A program made the translations under genes and the position numbers. From Rubricoccus sp963708165 (lineage in GTDB: Bacteria; Bacteroidota; Rhodothermia; Rhodothermales; Rubricoccaceae): a DNA stretch of 64,000 bases. Shown here piece by piece: positions 7,698 to 17,270 of the stretch (its first letter is position 1; each line of letters begins with the position of its first letter). The stretch covers positions 1,984,001 through 2,048,000 of the forward strand of contig OY970187.1 in NCBI GenBank assembly GCA_963708165.1. Reading direction: 5' to 3'. The notes below the pieces were generated by a model. The model was not told where the DNA came from. It did no database searches and was given only the letters and a program-made list of their open reading frames with translations.

Positions 7698-8708
7698 CTA
7701 CTTCTTGCGACGCGCTAGCACGAGGCTTGCCACGGCTGCGAGCGCAGCGCCCGCCACCACCTTGGGCCGCGTGGCGAGTTGCGTGTACACGCTCGTCTGG
7801 AACACATGGCCGTCCACGTCGCCGTGGATGCGTCCGTCGCCGGCGATGGGCTCGTGGAGTGAGCCGCTCGTACCCGTGGACGGGCGATCCTTTTTCTGCT
7901 GGCCAAAGAAGGCGCTCTCCATCAGCTTGTCCGTGAGGCGCGGCGCGATGCCACCGAGCACGGCCACGATGCCGTCTTTGGCGCCGACCGTCACGTCGCG
8001 CAGCGGGCGCTCGGCGGCGGAAAGGATGGCGCGCGCGGCGACCTCTGGCGCGTACGCGGGTGTGGGGAGACGAGGCTCTTTGTCCATGTGGTTGGCCGCG
8101 TGCTCGACGTACGGCGTGGCGATGGCGCTGGGCTTGACGAGCGTGACCGAGACGGCGATGCCCTCTTTCTCGGCCTCCATGCGCAGCGCGTCGGTAAAGC
8201 CTTTGACGGCGTGCTTGCTGGCGCAGTATTGGCCCTGGAGCGGGATCGCGCGGTCGCTGAGAACCGAGCCGACGTTGATGAGCGCGCCCGACGTGCTGCC
8301 GGTCCTCTGGCGGAAGTGCTCGATGGCTGTAAGGCTGCCGTGGACGGTGCCCCAGTAGTTGGTCTCGAACACCTGGCGCGAGTCCTCTTCTGGGATGTCC
8401 CAGAGCAGACCGTAGACGCCTACGCCCGCGTTGTTGACCCAGGTGTCGAAGCCTCCGAAGCGCTCGGTCGCGCGCTCGGCGACGAGTCCCAGCACGGCCG
8501 CGTCCGCGACATCGGCGGCGACGGTTTCGACCTGGGCGCCTTCGCTGCGGCAGCGCTCGGCGGCGGTTTCGAGGTCCATCGGCTCGCGCGAGACAAGCAC
8601 GAGGTTGGCACCGCGCCGCGCGGCTTCGATGGCCGTCGCGAGGCCGATGCCGGACGAGGCGCCGGTGATGACGAGGGTTTGCTGGGCGAGGGGTTTGAGC
8701 GTCGGCAT
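7698..8708 (-). CDS. Short-chain dehydrogenase/reductase with C-terminal membrane anchor
   Basis: From the ATG at 8708 the protein has 336 residues. It has the SDR Rossmann motif TGASSGIG, the structural NNAG, the catalytic Ser region NVGSVLS and the catalytic Tyr-Lys pair in YCASK. It is therefore an NAD(P)-dependent oxidoreductase; the substrate is not predictable. Beyond the catalytic core it carries an extra tail ending in a hydrophobic helix (VVAGAALAAVASLVLA) and RRKK, suggesting membrane tethering, as in DltE- or 11-beta-HSD-like SDRs. The frame upstream to 8828 is repeat-derived. Confidence 0.88.
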   Translation of the reverse strand: MPTLKPLAQQTLVITGASSGIGLATAIEAARRGANLVLVSREPMDLETAAERCRSEGAQVETVAADVADAAVLGLVAERATERFGGFDTWVNNAGVGVYGLLWDIPEEDSRQVFETNYWGTVHGSLTAIEHFRQRTGSTSGALINVGSVLSDRAIPLQGQYCASKHAVKGFTDALRMEAEKEGIAVSVTLVKPSAIATPYVEHAANHMDKEPRLPTPAYAPEVAARAILSAAERPLRDVTVGAKDGIVAVLGGIAPRLTDKLMESAFFGQQKKDRPSTGTSGSLHEPIAGDGRIHGDVDGHVFQTSVYTQLATRPKVVAGAALAAVASLVLARRKK

Positions 8709-8868
8709 GGGTTTGGGAGAGAGGATGATGCTGGTACGAGCCTCTGGCGCAGAGGATCGGCGGGGCGGTGAATCCGGGGTTCTCCCCACGGCCTCTGGCG
8801 CCAGAGGCGTGCAACCGAGTGGACTCAATGCATGGTGCCCCTACGCGTGCAGGTGTGCGGTGGCGCCC

Positions 8869-11820
8869 TTACCCCGTGCTCTGCATGGCCGCGGCGATGC
8901 CGTTGATGGAGAGGAACAGCGCCGTTTGCAGCGCCTCGCGTTCGCCAGAGGCGCCTTCCGTCTCGCTCCCTCCTCCTGCGTCTGCGCGCCAGCGGCGCAT
9001 GAGTTCGAGCTGCGCGAGGTTGAGCACGTCGGTCGCGGGGTTGCGGTAGCGGACCGTCGCGGAGATCGCGCGGCTGTCTTCGAGCAGGTCGTCCAGCGTG
9101 GCGATGCGCAGCAGGGCCATCTCGGAGCGGCTGGCCTCGGTCTCGACGGTCTCGAACGGCGCGCCGCTAGCGCCCGCGTCTTCGCCGAGCGCGTTGTACA
9201 GGCGCGAGACCGGCAGGCGCGCGCGGCCGAGTTCGCGGCGGGCGTTGCTCACGATGGCGCGGAAGAAAAGCCAGCGGTCGTGCATGTCGCGGAGCGTGTC
9301 CAGGTCGCCGTCGGAGAGCGCCTCGGCGAAGGCCGTGCCCGTTCCGAACCATCCGGGCGCGGTCATGCGCGGCTGCGTCCACGCGAAGACCCACGGGATG
9401 GCGCGGATGCCCGCAAAGTCGAGCGACTGCGCGTCTTTGCGAGAGACCGGGCGGCTGGCGATGCTAAGCCCGGCGATGTGCTCGATGGGCGTGGAGGCGA
9501 GGTACCACGGCCAGAAGTCGGGCGCGTCCACCAGGGCGCGATACGCCTGCATCGAACGGTCCGCCAGGCGGTCCATGAGCGCGGTAGCCTGGGGTGGGAG
9601 GTTTTCCTCCGGCTTCGCGCTCGCGTCCGCCACCGCCAGAAGCTGCGCGTGGACGATCTGCTCCAGGTGCCGGTGCGCGATGCCGCGCAGCGAGTAGCGG
9701 AACGAGATGACCTCGCCCTGCTCGGTAAAGCGGATGGCGCCGGTCTGCGCCTCGTTCGGAATCGCGCGGATGGCCTGGCCTGCACGGCCACCGCCGCGGC
9801 CGACCGTTCCGCCGCGTCCGTGGAAGAGCCGGAGCCGAATGCCAGCTTTCTGACATGCTCTCGCGACCGAGCCCTGCGCCTTGTGCAGCGCCCAGTTGGC
9901 CGCGAGGTAGCCGCCGTCCTTGTTGGAGTCCGAGTAGCCCAGCATGACCTCCTGCATCTGGCCTCTGGCGCGAAGGTGCGCGGCGTAGACCGGATGCGCG
10001 AACAGCTCGCCCAGGAGATCCTCACCCGCTTCCAGATCCGCGACCGTTTCGAGCAGCGGCGCCACATCGAGCGCGCTCTCGACCGTCCCGTCGGCATGGC
10101 GGCGCCAGAGGCCTGCTTCTTTGGCGAGAAGCAGCACCTCCAGCACGTCGCTGACGGCGTCGGTCATGGAGATGATGTAGACGTTGAGCGCCTCTTCGCC
10201 CGCCTCTCGCGCGACGCGCATCGAGCCCAGCACGCTCGCCGCACTTTCGCCCAGATCGTCCGCCTCTCGCGCCAGAGGCCGCCCGGTCATGAGTTCCTGC
10301 GTCAGGATCTCGACGCGCTCGCGCTCGCTCAGGCTCGCGTAGTCCTCCGCCACGCCCGCGTGTGCGAGCAGCGCCGTGACCGACTCCTCGTGCAGGCGGC
10401 TGTGCTGCCGCAGGTCGAGCGCGGCAAGGTGGAAGCCGAAGGCGTCGGCGCGGACGCGCAAGTCGGCCAGGGCGCCGTTTTCCGCCAGAGGCCCGAGGCC
10501 TGCGGCGTGGAGCGTGTCGGCGATGAGCGCGAGGTCGGCGCGGTAGCCTCTGGCGTCGTAGTCCATCGGCTCGCCTGCGATCAGCGCGTCCAGTTTGGCG
10601 GCCATGAGCAGCACCTTGAGCCGGATGGGCTCGTGCTCGTTCTGGCGCCAGCGGCGCTCGTCCAGGTTCACCAGTTCGCGGTCGGCGTCGATGGATTCGC
10701 GCAGAGCGTCCGGGATCTCAGCCTGCCGGTCGCTGACGCTCAGTTCGAGCCGCACGCCGTCCAGCGCGCGGCGGTGCAGCTTGAGCGCGTCCTCGCGGTG
10801 CGCGCGGAGCGTCCACGCGGTGACCTCGGGCGTGACGTACGGGTTGCCGTCGCGGTCGCCGCCGATCCACGAGCGGTAGCGCACGATGGGGGGGAGGGAG
10901 GGATGCGGGATGCGGGATGAAGAGGGATGCGGGGCGCCGTCTCTGGCGCCAGAGGCAGGCTCGGAACACTCAGGCGACGTCTCTTCTCCCTTTGTCGGAG
11001 GGGTTTCTGCCGCGCCAGAGGCCTCTGGCGCTCTCTTCTGCGCACCCCTCCATTGCTCTCCATCCCGCATCCCTCTCTCGTCTCCGTACGCATCGCGGAA
11101 GGCGCGGCGCAGGTCGCGGTGGATGCTCGGAATCACGTCCCAAATCGTCGTGGCGACGAAGTACAGGCCGTTGCGCACCTCGTCCTCCACGGTCACGGCG
11201 TTGGTGCGCACCTCGTCGGTCGCGAGGAGCAGGCGCAGGCGGTTCATGAGCCCGGCGCGGGCGTCGTCCCGCTCGGCGGGCGTGAGGTCGTCGTCGCCCA
11301 GCGCGTCCAAGAGGCGCGCCGCCTCGCCCTGGTGGAGCAACACCGTGCGCCGTCGCGCCTCGGTGGGGTGCGCCGTGAGCGTGGGCTGGATGTCCAGGCT
11401 CTGCACCCACGCCATGGCCTGCGCGCGGCTCGCGCCTGCCTCTTTTAGCTGATGCACCGCGTCTGCGATGGACTCGCCGCGCGGAGAAGCGGGCGTCGCG
11501 CTCTGCGCACGCTGGCGGTTGACGCGCACGATCTCGTGCTGCTCGGCCTTGTTGACGAGGTGGAAGTACGCCGTAAGCGTCCGCAAGAGGCCCGTGAGAG
11601 TCTCCGTCGTCGCCTCCGCCAGAGGCGCCGCGAGACCGTCGAACCCCTCGGTGCCTCTGGCGCGCGAGTCTGCCAGGAGCCGCGTGGCCAGAGCGACGAC
11701 CTCAGCGCCGTAGCGCTCCTCGGCGACCTCCAGCACGAGCCGCTCGGCAAGGGCGGCGCGGAGCGCGAGCGAGGGTGTCAGGCCAGAATCGAGGGCGGCG
11801 GCGAGGGCGGGGTCGGGCAC
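8869..11820 (-). CDS. ppc: Phosphoenolpyruvate carboxylase with in-frame repeat insertion
   Basis: PEPC adds bicarbonate to phosphoenolpyruvate to make oxaloacetate, refilling the TCA cycle. The 983-residue protein (GTG start at 11820) has catalytic H151 in QPTLTAHPTEARRR, the substrate loop GGDRDGNPYVT (320-330), GYSDSNKDGGYL, the glycine loop FHGRGGTVGRGGG, and a C-terminus ending MQSTG, close to the canonical NTG. Residues about 249-309 are an extra low-complexity block made of repeat sequence, between DAYGDE and PIVRYRSW. Without it the length is about 920, the family norm. The insertion keeps the frame, so the enzyme is probably active. Confidence 0.95.
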   Translation of the reverse strand: MPDPALAAALDSGLTPSLALRAALAERLVLEVAEERYGAEVVALATRLLADSRARGTEGFDGLAAPLAEATTETLTGLLRTLTAYFHLVNKAEQHEIVRVNRQRAQSATPASPRGESIADAVHQLKEAGASRAQAMAWVQSLDIQPTLTAHPTEARRRTVLLHQGEAARLLDALGDDDLTPAERDDARAGLMNRLRLLLATDEVRTNAVTVEDEVRNGLYFVATTIWDVIPSIHRDLRRAFRDAYGDERGMRDGEQWRGAQKRAPEASGAAETPPTKGEETSPECSEPASGARDGAPHPSSSRIPHPSLPPIVRYRSWIGGDRDGNPYVTPEVTAWTLRAHREDALKLHRRALDGVRLELSVSDRQAEIPDALRESIDADRELVNLDERRWRQNEHEPIRLKVLLMAAKLDALIAGEPMDYDARGYRADLALIADTLHAAGLGPLAENGALADLRVRADAFGFHLAALDLRQHSRLHEESVTALLAHAGVAEDYASLSERERVEILTQELMTGRPLAREADDLGESAASVLGSMRVAREAGEEALNVYIISMTDAVSDVLEVLLLAKEAGLWRRHADGTVESALDVAPLLETVADLEAGEDLLGELFAHPVYAAHLRARGQMQEVMLGYSDSNKDGGYLAANWALHKAQGSVARACQKAGIRLRLFHGRGGTVGRGGGRAGQAIRAIPNEAQTGAIRFTEQGEVISFRYSLRGIAHRHLEQIVHAQLLAVADASAKPEENLPPQATALMDRLADRSMQAYRALVDAPDFWPWYLASTPIEHIAGLSIASRPVSRKDAQSLDFAGIRAIPWVFAWTQPRMTAPGWFGTGTAFAEALSDGDLDTLRDMHDRWLFFRAIVSNARRELGRARLPVSRLYNALGEDAGASGAPFETVETEASRSEMALLRIATLDDLLEDSRAISATVRYRNPATDVLNLAQLELMRRWRADAGGGSETEGASGEREALQTALFLSINGIAAAMQSTG
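10894..11076 (-). repeat. Composite repeat element inserted in frame within ppc
   Basis: About 183 bp of sequence foreign to the PEPC family. Read along the gene it opens with AGGGATGCGGGATG, contains two motif palindromes, and closes with CATCCCGCATCCC units. The ends are thus inverted copies of a 14-mer. Its distal half encodes ASGARDGAPHPS then SRIPHPS, nearly identical to the insert in hrpB. The layout resembles a small transposon-like element or Rickettsia palindromic elements that insert in open frames. Confidence 0.8.
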
Positions 11821-12058
11821 AAGAGCGCAAAGGGTGTGCGCCTCACACGCGCGCCAGAGGCCTGGGGTCCGTGCCTCTGGCGCTCGTCCCGGTCTCCGGC
11901 GCGCGTACGAACACTCCCACCCGCTGCGCGGGAGCCCCCTGAAGGGGCGGTTAAAATGCGCCGCGCGCCAGAGGCTGCGTGTCCCCCTCCCTCCAGGGAG
12001 GTGCCCGCAGGGCGGAGGGTGTTCGCTCAGTGCCCCACACAGCCGCTGGCGCCAGAGG
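11821..12058. repeat. Motif-rich and C-rich hairpin region between histidine kinase gene and ppc
   Basis: No gene. It includes motif copies, a CCCGCTGCGCGGG hairpin followed by CCCCCTGAAGGGG (about 11918-11950), and a CCCTCCCTCCAGGGAGG hairpin (about 11984-12000) with a following GGTGCCCGCAGGGCGG. The block may be a second type of intergenic repeat, as it has few of the usual motif features. Confidence 0.55.
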
Positions 12059-13702
12059 CTAGCTGCGCTGCGACGCGAGGGCCGCGAGAGCTGTGTCGTC
12101 GCGCGTTTGCTCGGTCGCCTGCGGCAGGCGAATCACGAACGCCGCGCCGCCGCCGGGCGCCTCTTCGATCAGAAACTCGCCGTCGTGGCCGTTGACGACG
12201 ATCTCGTAGGAGAGCGAGAGGCCCAGGCCGGTGCCTTCGCCCGTGGGCTTGGTCGTGAAAAAGGGCTGGAAGATCTGATCGCGAATCTCGGGCGGAATGC
12301 CGGGCCCGTTGTCTTCTACCCGCACCTCCACGCCGCCATCTGGTAGCGCTTTGGTCGCGACGCGCACGCGGGCGTCGTACTCCTCATCGGTGCGTTCGGC
12401 GTGCTTGCGCATGGCGCCAAACGCGTTGTCGAGCACGTTGAGGAACACGCGTCCCAACTCCTCCGGCACGACGGCGAGTTCGCCGACGGCATCGTCGAAG
12501 TCGCGCACGATCTCGACGTTGAACGTCTGGTGCTCGGCGCGCATGCCGTGGTAGGCGAGCCCCACGTACTCGTCCAAGAGCGTGTTGATGCGCGCCATGC
12601 GGCGCGGGCCAGGGCGCGAGCGCGAGTGCGCGAGCATGGAGCGGATGATGCCGTCCGCGCGGCGGCCGTGCTCGCGGATCTTCTCGGCGTTGGTGCTCAG
12701 GTCGTCCAGCAGGTCGCCAGAGGCTTCGAGCGCTTCGGCCACAGGCCTCTGCGGGTCCTCGACCATCTCCTCGCGGAACTCCTCTAGCAGCTCGACGGAG
12801 AGCCCGGCGAAGTTGGTGATGAAGTTGAGCGGGTTCTTGAGCTCGTGCGCGATGCCGCCGGTGAGCTGCCCCAGGCTCGCCATCTTCTCCTGCTGCACGA
12901 GCTGCTTCTGCTGCGCTTCCAGGGTGTCGGCCTGCTCTTCGAGCCGCGAGTTCTGGTTTTCGACCGCGCGCGCCTGCAACGCGAGGCGCGTGTTCTGGGT
13001 CGTGAGCAGGTGCCGCAAGCGCTCCAGCTTGCGTTTGCCGCGGTACTGCGCGTGACGGCCCTGGTAGAGGGCGCTCTCGACGGCCGTCGCCACAAACGTG
13101 ACGAGCATCAGGAAGACGAACCGGCGAATCTCGCCACCGAAAGGCGTCCCGTCTGCCTCGGGCTGGATCGCAAACCAGGTGTGGATCGCCGTCAGCCCGA
13201 CCCCCAGCAACAACATCTGAATAGGCTGAAACGGGATCGCGCCCGCCACGAGCAGCAGCAGCAGCGCGAGCCACCCGGCGGTGAGGTTGAAGTCGCCTCG
13301 CAGGAAGTCGCCGTAGACGAGAAAGGCACCGGCTGCGATCACGAACACGCTCACGAGCAGGCGCACCATGCGCAGCGGGAGGTTGAAGCGCGCGACAAAG
13401 AGGAACACTGCCGCCATGGCGAGCACGAACAGCTTGTCTGAGAGCACGTCGCCGAAGCCTGCCGCGATCTCGTCCATCATGGTGCCTGTCGCGATCGCCG
13501 AGACCACGCGCGAGAGCGCGTACGACACCAGCGTGAGCACGCCGAACGAGCCCACGACGCGCAGGCCGTCGCGCGAGGCCACCGTGAGGGTGGACGAGAA
13601 CCCAGCGTCGCGCTCCTGGGAAACAGGCATGACGTAGCGTGCCCAGAAAGCGCGGAAACGGCGGGACGTGAGCATACAGGTGGGGCTGGGGCCGTCCTCC
13701 AA
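12059..13702 (-). CDS. Membrane-bound sensor histidine kinase
   Basis: The 547-residue protein may start at the ATG at 13702 or 13675. It has about six hydrophobic helices (residues 50-210), with no obvious periplasmic sensor domain. A long coiled coil follows (about 222-275, repeated LEEQADTLEAQQKQLVQQ), then the HisKA dimerisation domain with phospho-acceptor H286 in GGIAHELKNPLNF. The HATPase domain has the N box (NVLDNAFGAM), the G1 box DNGPGIP and the G2 box GEGTGLGLSLS. The gene is divergent from hrpB, with about 75 bp between, and has no response regulator beside it. The stop TAG abuts CCTCTGGCG. Confidence 0.9.
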   Translation of the reverse strand: MEDGPSPTCMLTSRRFRAFWARYVMPVSQERDAGFSSTLTVASRDGLRVVGSFGVLTLVSYALSRVVSAIATGTMMDEIAAGFGDVLSDKLFVLAMAAVFLFVARFNLPLRMVRLLVSVFVIAAGAFLVYGDFLRGDFNLTAGWLALLLLLVAGAIPFQPIQMLLLGVGLTAIHTWFAIQPEADGTPFGGEIRRFVFLMLVTFVATAVESALYQGRHAQYRGKRKLERLRHLLTTQNTRLALQARAVENQNSRLEEQADTLEAQQKQLVQQEKMASLGQLTGGIAHELKNPLNFITNFAGLSVELLEEFREEMVEDPQRPVAEALEASGDLLDDLSTNAEKIREHGRRADGIIRSMLAHSRSRPGPRRMARINTLLDEYVGLAYHGMRAEHQTFNVEIVRDFDDAVGELAVVPEELGRVFLNVLDNAFGAMRKHAERTDEEYDARVRVATKALPDGGVEVRVEDNGPGIPPEIRDQIFQPFFTTKPTGEGTGLGLSLSYEIVVNGHDGEFLIEEAPGGGAAFVIRLPQATEQTRDDTALAALASQRS

Positions 13703-13778
13703 CGCGCCAGAGGCCGGTCGGTTGTCGAGGCCTCTGGCGGGTGCGTCTCCGGCGCGTGCGCACGTCCGATCTTACGAC

Positions 13779-16410
13779 ATGGCCCGCTCCGTTCCCGCTC
13801 TGCCCGTCGACGCTGTGCTCCCGGAGCTTCTGGCGGCGCTGCGCGCCAGAGGCGTGGCCGTCCTGCAGGCGCCGCCGGGCGCGGGCAAGACCACGCGCGT
13901 GCCGCCCGCGCTGCTCGGCCACGCCAGAGGCAAGATTCTGGTCTTGGAGCCACGGCGGCTGGCCGCGCGAGCCGCGGCGCGGCGCATGGCCTTCGAGAGG
14001 GGCGAGGCCGTGGGCCAGACCATCGGCTACCGCGTGCGCGGCGAAAGCAAGGCCTCTGGCGCGACGCGCATCGAGGTGGTCACCGAGGGCATACTGACGC
14101 GGATGCTGCTCGCTGACCCAGGCCTGGAGGGGATCGGCGCGGTCGTCTTCGACGAGGTGCATGAGCGCAGCCTGCCCGGCGACCTCGGGCCTTGCGCTGG
14201 CGTTGCAGGCGCGCGAGGTGCTCCGGCCCGACCTCTGGATCCTCGCGATGAGCGCCACGCTGGACGGCGAGCGGTTCGCGCAGCTTCTGGCCTCCGGCGA
14301 GGCCGGTTCCGAGTTCCGGGTTCCGAGTTCCGGGTTGGAGGCCTCTGGCGCCAGAGGCGGCGCCCCGCATCCCTCCCCATCCCGCATCCCGCATCCCTCT
14401 TCCCACGCGCCCATCCTCACCGCCGAGGGACGGGCGTTTCCCGTCGAGACCGTTCACCTCGGCCCGCCGCAGGACCGGCGGCGCACGCCAGAGGCCGTCG
14501 CGGCAGCGGTGCAGCGCGCGCTAGGCGAGGTCGCATCCGCACCGGGATCCGGCGTGCTCGCGTTCCTGCCGGGCGCGGGTGAGATCCGCAAAACCGAAGA
14601 GATTCTCGCCAGAGGCCTGCCGCGCGACGTGGACCTGCACGCGCTCTACGGCGCGCTCCCGCCCGCTGAGCAGGACGCGGCGGTGGCTCCGGCGCCCCGC
14701 CAGAGGCGCAAGGTGGTGCTCGCGACGAGCATCGCGGAGACCAGCCTGACCATCGACGGCGTGGTGGCCGTCGTGGACGCGGGGCTGGCGCGCCGCCCGC
14801 GGTTTTCGCCCGCGACGGGCATGCAGCGGCTCGAAACCGTCCGCGTTAGCCGCGCCGAGGCGGACCAGCGCCGCGGGCGTGCCGGGCGCACCGCGCCGGG
14901 CGTGGCGTACCGCCTGTGGAGCGAGGCCGAGAGTGCGGCGCTGCAGGACTTTGCGCCGCCCGAGATTCTCCGCGCCGACCTCGCGCCTCTGGCGCTCGAC
15001 TTGGCGAGCTGGGGCGCTGCGCCTGAGGAGTTGCGCTGGCTCGACCCTCCGCCCCCGACGCAGTTCGAGACCGCCCGCACCCTCCTGAGAATGCTCGGCG
15101 CCCTCGACGCCTCTGGCGCTCTGACTGACCACGGCCGCGCGATGGCGCGCCTGCCGGTCCACCCGCGCCTGGCGCACATGCTGATCGCCTCGCGCTCGCC
15201 TCTGGCGGCGGATGTCGCGGCCATCCTCGGCGAGCGCGACCTCCTCCGGTCGAGCGGACCGCGCGCGCCCGATGCCGACCTTGGCCTGCGCCTCGATGCG
15301 CTCCGCTCGCCGGGTGCGCTGAGTTCGTTCCGCGGCCTCAGCGTCGCCAGGGGCGCGCTCCACGGCGCCCGCCGCGAGGCTGACCGGCTGCGCCGACTCG
15401 CGCCCAACGCCTCTGGCGCCAGAGGCGGCGGCGATACGCGCGATGCAGGCCGCGTCCTGGCGCTCGCCTACCCGGACCGCGTCGCGCAGCGCACAGCCGA
15501 GACGCCGCGCGAGGTGCGCTACCGGCTCCGCGAAGGCCATTCTGCGATCCTGCCCGCGACCGATCCTCTGGCGGACCACGAGTGGATCGCCGTCGCGTCG
15601 CTGGACGACCGCATCGGCGCGGCGCGCATCTTCCTGGCCGCGCCTCTGGCGCCGGAGGACCTCGAAGAGCTCTTCGCCGACCAGATCATCCGCGAGGAAG
15701 TCGTGGCGTGGGACGCCGACGCGGGCCGCGTGAGCGCGCGCAAGGTGGAGCGTCTGGGCGCGCTCATCCTGAGCGAAGGGCCGCTGGCGGCGCCAGATCC
15801 CGAGGCCGTCCAAGCTGCGCTGTGGGACGGCGTGCGCACGGTCGGCCTGGACGCGCTGCGCTGGGGCAAAGAGGCCACGCGCCTGCGCCAGAGGCTGGCG
15901 TTTCTGCATCACCACGAAGACGGCTGGCCGGACGTGGGCGACGATGCGTTGCTCGCGACACTCTCGGACTGGCTCGCGCCGTTCGCCAGAGGCGCGAAGT
16001 CGCTGGGAGACCTCGCTCGCACCGACCTCCACACCGCCCTCGACGCGCTTATTCCGTGGGACCGACGCCGCGACCTCGACCGGCTCGCGCCGGAGCGGCT
16101 ACCCGTCGCCTCTGGCGCCAACGTCGCGCTGGACTACTCGGCGCCAGAGGCTCCGGTCCTGGCGGTGAAGCTGCAGGAGACCTTCGGCATGGAGGACACG
16201 CCGCGCGTGCTCGGTGGCCGCGTGCCGGTGGTCATGCACCTCCTCAGCCCGGCCCGCCGTCCGGTTCAGGTCACGACCGATCTCGCGAGCTTCTGGCGCG
16301 AGGGCTATTTCGACGTGCGGAAGGACCTCCGCGGGCGCTACCCCAGGCATCCCTGGCCCGAAGACCCGCTCACGGCGACGGCCACGGCGCGGACGAAGCG
16401 GCGGCGCTGA
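13779..16410 (+). CDS. hrpB: ATP-dependent helicase HrpB (DEAH family; frameshifted, repeat insert)
   Basis: HrpB-type DEAH RNA helicases have RecA1 (Walker A GAGKTTRVP at 34-42, DEVH in FDEVHERS), RecA2 (SATLDG, ATSIAETSLTIDG, QRRGRAGRTAPG), a helicase-associated domain and a C-terminal HrpB domain ending near RYPRHPWPEDP. All are present. The frame breaks after RSLPGDLG: one extra base in the GGG run at 14187-14189 moves the rest to another frame (LALALQAREVLRPDLWILAMSATL). The repaired protein is about 877 residues, slightly long because of a 35-codon in-frame repeat insert at 14305-14409. The start is the ATG at 13779. Confidence 0.92.
14305..14409 (+). repeat. Composite repeat element inserted in frame within hrpB
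   Basis: This 105-bp block between SGEA and PILTAEGR begins with tandem GAGTTCCGGGTTCC units, then the palindrome GCCTCTGGCGCCAGAGGC, then GGCGCCCCGCATCCCTC and tandem CATCCCG. From 14341 its translation (ASGARGGAPHPS then SRIPHPS) matches the distal half of the ppc insert except at two residues, and the DNA matches in the same orientation. Two unrelated genes therefore carry the same coding insert. Confidence 0.82.
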
Positions 16411-16491
16411 CGCCAGAGGCCTCTGGCGCCAGAGGCAACGATTCGAGCCTCGTGTCCAGATCACAGCAGGCGTCTCACCAGCCAACCAGGT

Positions 16492-17193
16492 TTAGAAGGT
16501 GAGAGTCGCTTGGTAGGCCAGCACCTCGTGTCTCGGGCAGGAGGGGAGTTCGATGACCCCCGCTGCCCTCACCTCCTGCACCTCATTGCGTCCACGAAGC
16601 GTCCATTCGAGTCGGGCCTCTCGGCCTCCTATGGCGAGCAACCGGATCGAATCGAGTCCATCCCTCTGGTACACAGTGGTCTCGCTACCGGGCCGCGACG
16701 GAAGGTCTGGGACAGACACCATCTGCAAGACGAGAAACTCATCGAACGCCACGGGACGCGAAGAAGAGACAGTGCCCAGAGTTGTACACGTTGGGAGTAC
16801 CTCAACCGTGCCGAGGTTGGACTCTGCCTCCATATTCAGGTCGTAATACGCGTCGCGAAACACATCGCGTTCTGCTGCGCGCCCGGTCGTGGTCAGGCCA
16901 GGATAGTCGATCTGCCCAGAAGGCCGAAACTCGACGCGGATAGGGTTCGACTCCAGGTCCGAAAACGAAAAGGAGCCGTCCCGTGCAGCAGGGCCTTCGC
17001 CCAGCACGTTCGGAAAGACGTCGAAGGGGGTCGGGCCGTACACCTTGACATTCACGTCGCCGACATCCACAGGCCGACCGGTATCGGCGTCGACCACGCG
17101 GCCCCGCACGCTGTCGTTCGAGAAAATGTCGCAGCCGCCCCACAAGAGCACAGCGAAAGGCAGGAGGACTAGAAACGGTTTACGTCGCCACAT
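16492..17193 (-). CDS. Carboxypeptidase-regulatory-type lipoprotein
   Basis: The 233-residue protein has a lipoprotein signal (LLWGGC, C21) and a beta-sandwich start of the carboxypeptidase-regulatory type (VRGRVVDADTGRPVDVGDVNV). The rest lacks recognisable domains. Such surface lipoproteins are common in Bacteroidota, often of unknown role. The gene contains no copy of the interspersed motif and looks less GC-rich than its neighbours, so it may be recently acquired or under different pressure. It ends in TAA. Confidence 0.7.
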   Translation of the reverse strand: MWRRKPFLVLLPFAVLLWGGCDIFSNDSVRGRVVDADTGRPVDVGDVNVKVYGPTPFDVFPNVLGEGPAARDGSFSFSDLESNPIRVEFRPSGQIDYPGLTTTGRAAERDVFRDAYYDLNMEAESNLGTVEVLPTCTTLGTVSSSRPVAFDEFLVLQMVSVPDLPSRPGSETTVYQRDGLDSIRLLAIGGREARLEWTLRGRNEVQEVRAAGVIELPSCPRHEVLAYQATLTF

Positions 17194-17270
17194 CCGCGCA
17201 AGAGGAAGGTGTCAGGGGCCGGTGCGGCGAAGGTAGGCCTCTGGCGCCAGAGGCACAATCCGCCAGAGGC

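Noticed and set aside
12384..14420. A 678-codon minus-strand open frame across the histidine kinase and hrpB.
   Set aside because: It is a shadow of the two real genes in another frame, rich in Arg and Pro, with no domain.
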